From the NCBI RefSeq assembly GCF_000963945.1, contig NZ_BAMW01000015.1, positions 124,001-188,000 of the forward strand: a DNA stretch of 64,000 nt, in the 5' to 3' direction. The DNA is from Acetobacter indonesiensis. GTDB taxonomy: Bacteria; Pseudomonadota; Alphaproteobacteria; Acetobacterales; Acetobacteraceae. The notes beneath the pieces are model-generated. The model saw only the letters and a program-made list of their open reading frames with translations. It did not search any database and was not told the DNA's origin. Of this stretch, positions 54,070-61,324 are shown piece after piece; position 1 is the stretch's first letter, and every line of letters starts with the position of its first letter. A program made the translations under genes and the position numbers.

Positions 54070-54492
54070 ATGGCGTTCTGGCTGATAAAAAGCGAACCCG
54101 ACGCCTTCAGTTGGGACGAGCAAGTGGCCAATGGTGTCGAACCATGGACCGGTGTGCGGAACCATCAGGCCAAGAAAAACCTTGCTGCTATGAAAAACGG
54201 CGATAGGGCCTTTTTCTACCATTCAAACGTGCAGCGGGCCATTGTTGGGGTGGTGGAAGTTGTGCGTGAAGCCTACCCGGACCCAACGGCAGAAACAGGA
54301 CAATGGGTGTGTGTCGATGTAAAAGCTGTTGGCCCAATGCCACAACCTGTCACCCTTGCTGAGATCAAGCAGAGTGCAGAACTGGAAGATCTGGCGCTGG
54401 TGCGGCAATCCCGTCTGTCAGTCTGCCCGGTTTCTGCCGACCATTGGGATATTCTCTGCAGGATGGGTGGGTGGAAAGAACCTGTGCGCTAG
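54070..54492 (+). CDS. EVE domain-containing protein
   Basis: A 140-residue EVE (PUA-like) protein that in related proteins binds modified bases in nucleic acid. The domain spans the whole chain: AFWLIKSEPDAFSWDE, GVRNHQAKKNLAAMKNGDRAFFYHSN and the IVGVVEVVREAYPD strand. Co-transcribed with the YciI gene. Followed by a strong terminator. Confidence 0.93.
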   Translation: MAFWLIKSEPDAFSWDEQVANGVEPWTGVRNHQAKKNLAAMKNGDRAFFYHSNVQRAIVGVVEVVREAYPDPTAETGQWVCVDVKAVGPMPQPVTLAEIKQSAELEDLALVRQSRLSVCPVSADHWDILCRMGGWKEPVR

Positions 54493-54573
54493 CCCGTAAT
54501 AAGGGTGCTGGCCTCGGGGGGAGCTGCCGTAAGAGGCAGGGTGCTGTGGTCATGAGACATGCTCTGTAAATAC

Positions 54574-54606
54574 ACAAAAGGCGGCTCAAGATGAGCCGCC
54601 TTTTGT
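54574..54606. terminator. Bidirectional rho-independent terminator
   Basis: Perfect 15-bp stem ACAAAAGGCGGCTCA (54574-54588) with its complement (54592-54606) and an AGA loop, with T runs on each side. It serves the EVE gene and the convergent phosphatase-like gene. Confidence 0.93.
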
Positions 54607-54625
54607 TCTTTCGATGACGCCGAGT

Positions 54626-54964
54626 TCAGCCCTGTGTGGCCAGCGTCCATAACTGACCAGCCCGATTGCCTGAACGGCAATAAGCGAAGACTGGGCCGGG
54701 GAGCGTGTTCAGGGCTTCCTGCATCTCAATCACAGCGTCGGACGATGGAGCCTGACCTGCGTTTACCGGGATGGAAATGAAAGACAGACCGGCAGCGCGG
54801 GCAGCTTCCCCAATGCTTTCAGCCGAGGGCTGGCCGGGGTCTTCAGCATCCGGACGGGTGCAGATAATGGTCTTGAAGCCTGCATCTTTAATAGCGGCAA
54901 CATCGGCCGTGGTAATCTGCGGGGCGACAACAAAGTCAGAAGACAGGCTGCGATAGGTGGTCAT
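54626..54964 (-). CDS. TIGR01244/DUF442 family phosphatase-like protein
   Basis: A 112-residue protein of the TIGR01244 group, related to dual-specificity phosphatases and found fused to sulfide-handling enzymes (Blh domains). The CX5R loop is FAYCRSGNRAGQ, and the N-terminal VAPQITTADVAAIKDAGFKTIICTRPD segment is characteristic. Free-standing here. AAGGAG lies upstream of the ATG. Sulfur-transfer or phosphatase activity cannot be decided from sequence. Confidence 0.88.
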   Translation of the reverse strand: MTTYRSLSSDFVVAPQITTADVAAIKDAGFKTIICTRPDAEDPGQPSAESIGEAARAAGLSFISIPVNAGQAPSSDAVIEMQEALNTLPGPVFAYCRSGNRAGQLWTLATQG

Positions 54965-55048
54965 GTGAGGAGGCTCCTTGTGGGAGAATGAAGTGAACCC
55001 TGCCTTTTACGCTTGGCAGGGCCGGATCATGAAGGTCAGACCGTATTT

Positions 55049-55750
55049 TTAGCGATGAATGAAATACAGGTCTGAATACAGGTTTTTCAGGGCTGCTTTA
55101 TTGGCCAGACACCGGCGAACCAGATGTGCACGCACGTCAAAGGCGGCCTTCTGCACCATTGGGTCTGTTGTGTTGGGTTGCAGGGCTGGGTAGCGCGCAA
55201 TGCAGGCTTTCAGGTCAGGGTCGTTCATGTCCAGACCTGATTTAATCTGCTGCATCGTGGCGTCATATTTCTGTACGACTTCTTTATCCGGATGCCATTC
55301 GGCCAGAGCGGACTCGGTTACGGCATTGCGCACCAGATAGGTGAAGGTCAGAAAGCCCGTTTCAGGCGCGGCATCGCCAACCTTTACGCTTAGGCGGCAG
55401 GAGCGTTGGCTATACGGCGGCACGCTGAGTTCCGGCATGACCGTTGCCCCAGTGACCACAACTGACGGTGTGGGCGTTGTGGTGCCCGTAGCTTTATCCT
55501 GCTGGGTGTCAGCATTGGCATCATGTGCCCGCTGCCACGCCTGTGCCAGTACCCCATCATAGCGGTTTGAATAGCAGAAATCGGGGTCAGTCTGCGCGGT
55601 TTGCAGCGCCTGCTGATAGGCTTTCTGCTCGGGCGTTTCCTGTGCGCAGGCCGTCAGGCCAAGGGTAGCAAGAACGGTGGCAAGTCCCGCGACCGACCGC
55701 AGCCGTGAAAAACGGGAAGAACGCGAGGGAGAACAGACCCTGACAGACAT
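55049..55750 (-). CDS. Putative lipoprotein of unknown function
   Basis: A 233-residue protein from the ATG at 55750, which has AAGGAG about 8 bases upstream; a longer frame extends 108 bp further. Lipoprotein signal ending LGLTAC (Cys at about 34). The mature part is mostly helical with several Cys, including SNRYDGVLAQAWQR, a Thr-rich linker, and SYQRSCRLSVKVGD. I recognise no family. A hairpin CCCTGCC/GGCAGGG (54998-55021) lies after the stop. Confidence 0.68.
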   Translation of the reverse strand: MSVRVCSPSRSSRFSRLRSVAGLATVLATLGLTACAQETPEQKAYQQALQTAQTDPDFCYSNRYDGVLAQAWQRAHDANADTQQDKATGTTTPTPSVVVTGATVMPELSVPPYSQRSCRLSVKVGDAAPETGFLTFTYLVRNAVTESALAEWHPDKEVVQKYDATMQQIKSGLDMNDPDLKACIARYPALQPNTTDPMVQKAAFDVRAHLVRRCLANKAALKNLYSDLYFIHR

Positions 55751-56046
55751 TGCTCGACTCCTTATGGCGCAGTCAGTGCGCAGGCGGGATGTGAATGCCG
55801 TTGTCTGTAGGTCTTTCAGGCTGCTGTTACAACGCTGTGTTTTGCGCTGTGTGGGCAACTTCTGCGCCGTTCAGGCTTTTTGACTAGCAGATACGTGAGG
55901 CAAGCACGGCTGCACGCCGGTCATGTCGCTTTTCATGGCCGCTATGATTATTATGCTCCTCATAAGTTACTGATTATGGGCGCAGATGTGCGCCAAGGCC
56001 CTGCATCTCTTTCAGGCAGGGTTTTCAGACAGCAGAAAGGGCACAG

Positions 56047-56880
56047 ATGAGCACTGTAGATATGACGGGCAATGGTATCGTCCCGCTTAAGCTCACCGGG
56101 CAGGATCTGGGCGAACTTGAGCAGGCTCTGGCGCAGGTTGAGTCCGGCAAAGGGGTGCTCGTCAGGCTTGCAGACCTGATGGGGGGGGCTGTTGGGCACG
56201 CTGCACGGCTGGGTATGCGCGGGCTGGGTATGGCTCCGGGCATTGAAGACAAGCTGAAAGGGCTGGCAGAGGCATCGATTGCGCGCGCGTTTGACGTTGC
56301 CATTCTGGGCCTGCGGTCTGGCGAGGATGCATCAGCCGATATCAAGCGTTGGCGCACACCAGCCCTGCAAGCAGCCGTTGCCCTATCCGGGGCTGTTGGC
56401 GGGTTTGCCGGTCTTGCTGGTCTTGCCCCTGATATTGGCTTCACGACGCTAACCATCATGCGTGAAATCGGCCGCATTGCGCGCGAAGAAGGGGAGGATT
56501 TGTCTGACCCGGATGCACGGCGCGCCTGTCTTGAGGTTTTCGCCCTTCGCGCCTTCCCCAACGTGCGTCAGACGGATGAAAGCGAACTGGGCTACTTCTC
56601 GGCCCGTGCCCTGTTGCGTGGCCGGCCCGTTGTCATGCTGATTGCGGAAGTGGCTTCGCACTATGGTCTGGCATTGGGGCAGAAAGTGTCCCTTCAGCTT
56701 ATGCCAGTGGCGGGGGCGCTGTGTGGTGCGTCACTGAACACTGCGTTTCTTAATCATTACCGGGCGCTGGCACGGGCGCACTTTACCATTCGCCGGTTAG
56801 AGCGTGAGCATGGTCCCGTTGTGCGTGATACGGCCGTTGCGTTGCGTGAACAGGTGGTTGCACGGGCAAACGCCGAATAA
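56047..56880 (+). CDS. EcsC family protein
   Basis: A 277-residue protein of the EcsC family, whose function is unknown. Glycine/alanine-rich helical sequence with a hydrophobic hairpin AAVALSGAVGGFAGLAGLAPDIGFTTLTIMREIGRIA (about 117-155) typical of the family and a second such region near the C-terminus (PVAGALCGASLNTAFLNHY). A signal peptide is absent. Monocistronic, followed by a strong terminator. Confidence 0.88.
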   Translation: MSTVDMTGNGIVPLKLTGQDLGELEQALAQVESGKGVLVRLADLMGGAVGHAARLGMRGLGMAPGIEDKLKGLAEASIARAFDVAILGLRSGEDASADIKRWRTPALQAAVALSGAVGGFAGLAGLAPDIGFTTLTIMREIGRIAREEGEDLSDPDARRACLEVFALRAFPNVRQTDESELGYFSARALLRGRPVVMLIAEVASHYGLALGQKVSLQLMPVAGALCGASLNTAFLNHYRALARAHFTIRRLEREHGPVVRDTAVALREQVVARANAE

Positions 56881-56905
56881 ACGCCAAGACAATCCAAGAC
56901 AGACG

Positions 56906-56941
56906 AAAGGGCGACCAGAGATAATCTGGCCGCCCTTTTTT
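56906..56941 (+). terminator. Rho-independent terminator after the EcsC gene
   Basis: AAAGGGCG-CCAG pairs with CTGG-CGCCCTTT (one mismatch), loop AGATAAT, followed by a long T run. Confidence 0.9.
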
Positions 56942-56985
56942 TGCCCAAAATTAAAGCGGAACATAGGTTGCCGAGGCTGGTTTGT

Positions 56986-57180
56986 TCAGCTTTCTTCCCG
57001 TGCAACGCGGGGTTTGGGGGCTGGAGGTGTTTCATCCATGATGAGTGTAGCCACCACGGCAATCACCAGCAGCCCACCACCGATCAGTTCTGCCGTCAGG
57101 TGATAATGGGGCGCAATCAGGTCAAGCAGCGCACACACGCCAATCCCAATCAGACAGGCAAGGCGGAGGGTCATTGGCAT
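56986..57180 (-). CDS. Small two-helix membrane protein
   Basis: A 64-residue protein from the ATG at 57180, which has GAGGAG 8 bases upstream; that ribosome site straddles the stop of the preceding dehydrogenase gene, so the two are coupled. Two membrane helices: LRLACLIGIGVCALLDLIA and LIGGGLLVIAVVATLIMD, then a Pro/Arg-rich tail. Pattern as in small DUF3096-type proteins; function unknown. Confidence 0.72.
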   Translation of the reverse strand: MPMTLRLACLIGIGVCALLDLIAPHYHLTAELIGGGLLVIAVVATLIMDETPPAPKPRVAREES

Positions 57181-57194
57181 AAAATCAGGTCTCC

Positions 57195-58169
57195 TCAAGC
57201 AGTCACGGGGGTAGGGAGCGGTTGGCCAGCAACAAGAGCAGCCACGTTATCAAGGGCCAGCATGCACATGGCCGTGCGGGTTTCAACCGTGGCGCTACCC
57301 ACATGCGGCGTGGCGAAGACGTTCGGCAGGCTGATTAGCCTTGGGTCCGGGTTCGGTTCGTTCTGAAACACATCCAGCCCGGCACCGAACAGATGGCCGG
57401 ATCGTAGCGCGTCAATCAGGGCCGTTTCATCAATTAAGGCACCACGGGCGGCGTTTACCAGCACACTCCCACGCGGTAACAGTGCCAGTGTGCGGGCTGT
57501 CATCAACGGCCCACCAGAGGGTGCCGCGGGCAGGTGCAAGCTAAGGATGTTGCACTTGGGCAGCATGTCTTCCAGCGTTGCATAATAGGTTGCTCCTTCT
57601 TCCTGCGCGGCATCCAGTCTGCGGCGGTTGTGATAGATGACGTTCATCTCAAACCCACGCGCCCGACGGGCCACTGCCTGCCCAATACGGCCCATGCCAA
57701 TAATGCCCAGTGTTTTGCCCGTGACACGGTGGCCCAGCATTTCATCCATGCCCAACGTGTGGCCCCACCCCTTTTTCATCAGGGTGTAATACTCGGCAGC
57801 ACGACGGGATGCGGCAATAATCAGCATCATGGCTAGATCTGCGTTACAGTCTGTCAGCACATCAGGCGTGTTGGAAACAGCTATGCCGCGTGCCAGCAAG
57901 GCCGGAACATCCAGATGATCAAGCCCGACGCTGACTGTGGCAATCAGCTTTACGCTGTCTGGCAGGGCCGCAATGTCAGCCCCTTTCAGGGGCGCATGGT
58001 GCGTGACCAGAATGGCAACAGGCTGAAATTCGTGGGCAAGTTTCAGGATGGCCGCTGTGTCAAGAGGTTCGGCCGGGGCTGGCGGGGCGGTGAAATCGGC
58101 CTCAATTCGTTTTTCAGCCGCATTCAGCAGGCGGACGGAGCGAAGGATGCGGGGTTTGGCGGCAGACAT
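57195..58169 (-). CDS. D-2-hydroxyacid dehydrogenase (glyoxylate/hydroxypyruvate reductase type)
   Basis: A 324-residue NAD(P)-dependent D-2-hydroxyacid dehydrogenase from the ATG at 58169 (AAGGGC upstream); an open extension of 144 bp has no support. Cofactor motif GIIGMGRIGQ (about 150), catalytic Arg in VNAARGALID, Glu in the FQNEPNP region and His in TPHVGSAT. Likely reduces glyoxylate or hydroxypyruvate; substrate choice is inferred from the family. Confidence 0.93.
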   Translation of the reverse strand: MSAAKPRILRSVRLLNAAEKRIEADFTAPPAPAEPLDTAAILKLAHEFQPVAILVTHHAPLKGADIAALPDSVKLIATVSVGLDHLDVPALLARGIAVSNTPDVLTDCNADLAMMLIIAASRRAAEYYTLMKKGWGHTLGMDEMLGHRVTGKTLGIIGMGRIGQAVARRARGFEMNVIYHNRRRLDAAQEEGATYYATLEDMLPKCNILSLHLPAAPSGGPLMTARTLALLPRGSVLVNAARGALIDETALIDALRSGHLFGAGLDVFQNEPNPDPRLISLPNVFATPHVGSATVETRTAMCMLALDNVAALVAGQPLPTPVTA

Positions 58170-58351
58170 ATGGACAGCCCTTGCTGATGAGACAAGATTG
58201 AGTTTCCGTGCCAGCACAGTAGCATGAACCGGATGGAAAACCATGTGGTGCAGCCAACGGAAAAGAAAGGGGTCGGTTGTGTTTGCCTGTAAACATTTCA
58301 GTGACTGCCGCATTCAGCAGACCCGCACGTATCAGGGGGCAGTGACACCAG

Positions 58352-59008
58352 ATGTCTGAACAGGGACTGACGCCAGAACTCATGCTGGGGGCGTACGCCA
58401 TAGGGTTGTTTCCCATGGCCGCCGATGCCGAGGATGAGGATCTGCAATGGTATGACCCAGACCCCCGCGGTGTGCTGCCGCTTGAGGCGTTTCATCTTCC
58501 GCGCCGGTTGCGGCGTACGGTGCTGTCGGGCCGGTTTGATGTGACGGTCGATCAGGATTTTGCCGGTGTGATGAAGGGATGTGCCGCCCCGGCACCGGGC
58601 CGCGAGCAGACATGGATCAATAGTGAGATATTCCGGCTTTTCTGCGCCCTGCATGACAAAGGATACGCCCATAGTGTGGAATGTCGGCAGAATGGTGAAC
58701 TGGTTGGCGGCCTGTATGGCGTAGCACTTGGGGGTGCATTTTTTGGGGAAAGTATGTTCAGCCGTGTGACCGATGCCTCCAAGGTGGCGTTGGTGCATCT
58801 GGTTGCCCGCTTGCGACTGTCTGGGTTTCTGGTGCTGGATACACAGTTTGGCACAGACCATTTGACTAGGTTTGGCGGGGTGGAAATCCCGGCAGCGGAC
58901 TACAAGTCAACATTGGAGCGCGCTGTCCATATGCTGCCATGTTGGCATGGCACAGTGGCCCCTGATGTGCTTGAGGCTGAAATTCGCACTATGCGAAGCG
59001 GCAGTTAA
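58352..59008 (+). CDS. aat: Leucyl/phenylalanyl-tRNA-protein transferase
   Basis: Adds Leu or Phe to proteins with N-terminal Lys or Arg, marking them for ClpS-ClpAP degradation. 218 residues with the GNAT-like fold: LTPELMLGAYAIGLFPMA, then YDPDPRGVLPLEAFH, GELVGGLYGVALGGAFFGESMFS and LDTQFGTDHLTRFGGVEI. GGGGGCAG precedes the ATG. Diverges from the hydroxyacid dehydrogenase. Confidence 0.95.
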   Translation: MSEQGLTPELMLGAYAIGLFPMAADAEDEDLQWYDPDPRGVLPLEAFHLPRRLRRTVLSGRFDVTVDQDFAGVMKGCAAPAPGREQTWINSEIFRLFCALHDKGYAHSVECRQNGELVGGLYGVALGGAFFGESMFSRVTDASKVALVHLVARLRLSGFLVLDTQFGTDHLTRFGGVEIPAADYKSTLERAVHMLPCWHGTVAPDVLEAEIRTMRSGS

Positions 59009-59125
59009 AAGATTTTTCAGACAGCCTGACAACGGGCCTGACAGATAAACAAAGGCTGGCACTCTGGCATGAAGCCTGTAGGAATGAAGCAGCCTGACGA
59101 TAAGACAGTGGGAAGAGAGACAAGT

Positions 59126-59965
59126 ATGACGATAAGACAGCCGGGCCAGAAGAAAACCCGCCTGCTGACCCTGTGCTGCCTGACGATGGTGGCCTCCCCG
59201 CTGGCTTTGGGTAGCATTGCTGCGCCATCTGCGTTCTGTGCGCCTGCCCAACCTGACCATCCGCGCCTGACGCCATCGCGCGATGCCGTGATTGATTATG
59301 TGTTCCAGCCCAAACCCCCGGCTGATCTGGTGCAGGCAGGGAAAATACCGGCTGGTCCGTTGCCAGAACGCCATGTGCAGGTTCTGTTTTCAGGCGATGG
59401 CGGTCTGCTGCGCATCCGTTACATGAAAAGCATGGAAGGGGATGACAGTCGTGGTTCTGTCATTATTAACCGTGCCGCGCAGGAAGTGCTGATTATTCTG
59501 GATGACCGGAAAATCTACACCCGTCTGGTGCAGCAGGAAGTGGCGCGCAGTCCGTTCCTGCTTGATATGTCCATGCAGTTTGCGCGCAAGGGGCAGTCTC
59601 AGGTCATAGGGCAGCCCTGCACAATCTGGAGCGTCCAGTCGAACGCAGGAACAGGTTCGGCATGTGTCACCGATGATGGCTTTGTGCTTGAGCAGGATGG
59701 TGTGGACGTAGATGGTCTGAATGGACACCTGAAAGCGACACATATTTCCTATGATGATGTTCCGGCCAGCGCGTTCATGCCGCCTGCCGGGTATCAGGAA
59801 ATTACACCCCATTCACCGCATGGTTCGGCCAATCCTGAAATGGGGCCGGCCAAAACGGATCAGGGTTCGGGGCCATCTGGCAGTGTTATTCCCGGTGTTG
59901 GCCCGACAACGCAGGTGCCCTCTGCGGCTGCATCGCGTCCCGCACAGGATGATGCTACACAATGA
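59126..59965 (+). CDS. Secreted protein of unknown function, first of a paralogous pair
   Basis: A 279-residue protein from the ATG at 59126 (GGAAGAG upstream). Signal peptide with a hydrophobic core followed by FCAPAQPD near residue 38. The mature domain is predicted beta-rich with VQVLFSGDGGLLRIRYM, LIILDDRKIYTRLVQQE and GQPCTIWSVQSN...ACVTDDGFVLEQDG; the two Cys could pair. This layout resembles DUF4412-type periplasmic proteins. A Pro/Ser/Gly-rich tail ends the chain. Its stop overlaps the next start (ATGA). Confidence 0.78.
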   Translation: MTIRQPGQKKTRLLTLCCLTMVASPLALGSIAAPSAFCAPAQPDHPRLTPSRDAVIDYVFQPKPPADLVQAGKIPAGPLPERHVQVLFSGDGGLLRIRYMKSMEGDDSRGSVIINRAAQEVLIILDDRKIYTRLVQQEVARSPFLLDMSMQFARKGQSQVIGQPCTIWSVQSNAGTGSACVTDDGFVLEQDGVDVDGLNGHLKATHISYDDVPASAFMPPAGYQEITPHSPHGSANPEMGPAKTDQGSGPSGSVIPGVGPTTQVPSAAASRPAQDDATQ

Positions 59966-60624
59966 GACGCCATAGGGTGAGGCTGGCACAGGCCGATAAA
60001 ACCGGCTTATCGCAGCCCAAGAGAAGCAGAGCAGTGCATGCGCTTTGCGTCTCGGGGGGAGCTCTCATTGCCGGCCTGTTGGTTTGGTGCGGTGTAACAG
60101 TGGCGCCAGCACAGGCACAGGATGCGCCTTTCATCACGCCATCGGCTGATACAGATGTCCTGTACGAAGTGACCTCTCCGACCGGAGATGCCGTTATGAA
60201 ACAGAGGATGCGCTGGCAGGTATCTTCGCTGCGTCAGCGTCTTGATCCGGAAAATTCGCCTGTTTTCATGATTACATCCTGGCCTGATCATACCCTGACA
60301 GTGGTGGATGAAGGCAGGAAACGGGAAAGCGTGATGCCCGCCCCCAGTCAGGGACTGACGCCACCGGGTAAACCAGCCATGACGGGCACCTATGCGCGTT
60401 TGGGTGGTTCCGTAGTGGCGGGTGAACAATGCACATTGTGGCGCACAAAGGATGCGGACGGGCATTCAAGTGATGTGTGTTATACGGCAGATGGCATTTT
60501 GTTACAGGTTGCACAGGGTGGCCAGATTACGGTTCGGGCCTTGACTGTCAGCCGCACGGCCCAGCCGGATAGCGTGTTTGCTGTCCCCGCAGGGCTGAAA
60601 ACGGAAGCACCAGCCACACCATAA
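59962..60624 (+). CDS. Secreted protein of unknown function, second of the paralogous pair
   Basis: A 220-residue protein with an N-terminal membrane/signal segment (SGGALIAGLLVWCGVTVAPAQAQ). The mature part repeats the pattern of the previous gene: MKQRMRWQVSSLRQRL, then VVDEGRKRESV and GEQCTLWRTKDADG...VCYTADGILLQVAQG, with the Cys pair and the closing DSVFAVPAGL in place of ASAFMPPAGY. A tandem duplication is clear. Translationally coupled to the first paralogue. Confidence 0.78.
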   Translation: MRRHRVRLAQADKTGLSQPKRSRAVHALCVSGGALIAGLLVWCGVTVAPAQAQDAPFITPSADTDVLYEVTSPTGDAVMKQRMRWQVSSLRQRLDPENSPVFMITSWPDHTLTVVDEGRKRESVMPAPSQGLTPPGKPAMTGTYARLGGSVVAGEQCTLWRTKDADGHSSDVCYTADGILLQVAQGGQITVRALTVSRTAQPDSVFAVPAGLKTEAPATP

Positions 60625-60660
60625 TGCCGCCCGTATCCTCCATGAGAAGAGGAGAACGGC

Positions 60661-61293
60661 ATGGCGCGGCGCAACGCCAGAACAACCATTAGCACTTTGG
60701 CGGTGGTCTTGGTGACAGCAACCGGCGCGACGGGATGGGACGCATATGCTCAACCAGCGGGCCCATCGCCATCCGGTCCCGCGAGTGGAGGGGTGCAGGA
60801 CGTTGCTCCGTCCTTGGATGGGCAGGGCGGTGTTGCCATCTGCTTTGCGCATCGCCCGCAGGATAAACCGGATACCCTGATGGTTATCCCTTCCGGCACC
60901 ATTTTTGTGGCGCATAGCCCGGCTAACGGACGAAAGCAGCCAGCGCAGGCCGAAGGATTTGTGACCACAGAAACCGTAACGCTGACCGAGATGCAGCCTT
61001 GCGGCATGGCAGATGCCTCAACGGTGGTGTCCCGCACCCGGCATTGGCTTGTGAACCCCGTGCAGCCACAGCCCACAGTCACGTTTCAGCCGGTGGGCGA
61101 CGTGAGCGGAAACGGGCTGGATAGCGGGTTTGAGGATGATGAAAGTGGCTTCCGGGCTGCGGTTAAGGCCGGGATCATTACCGCCCATGTGCAGGCCCCG
61201 CTGCATGACACGGTTTACCTGACGGAAAGCGATGCGGATATCCCCGATGCCGGGGTCCGCGGTTCAGACACTCACACGCCCGATCGTCCGTAA
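60661..61293 (+). CDS. Secreted hypothetical protein
   Basis: A 210-residue protein with a signal peptide ending near AYA (residue 30) and a Pro/Gly/Ser-rich linker. AGGAG lies 7 bases before the ATG. The mature part contains GGVAICFAHRPQDKPDTLMVIPSGTIFVAHS and TEMQPCGMADAST, two Cys, and an acidic C-terminal region ending in DTHTPDRP. I see no family. Third gene of a rightward set with the paralogous pair, 36 bp behind it. Confidence 0.7.
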   Translation: MARRNARTTISTLAVVLVTATGATGWDAYAQPAGPSPSGPASGGVQDVAPSLDGQGGVAICFAHRPQDKPDTLMVIPSGTIFVAHSPANGRKQPAQAEGFVTTETVTLTEMQPCGMADASTVVSRTRHWLVNPVQPQPTVTFQPVGDVSGNGLDSGFEDDESGFRAAVKAGIITAHVQAPLHDTVYLTESDADIPDAGVRGSDTHTPDRP

Positions 61294-61324
61294 TTCTTGT
61301 AAATCACGGTGCAGGCGTTGTGTG

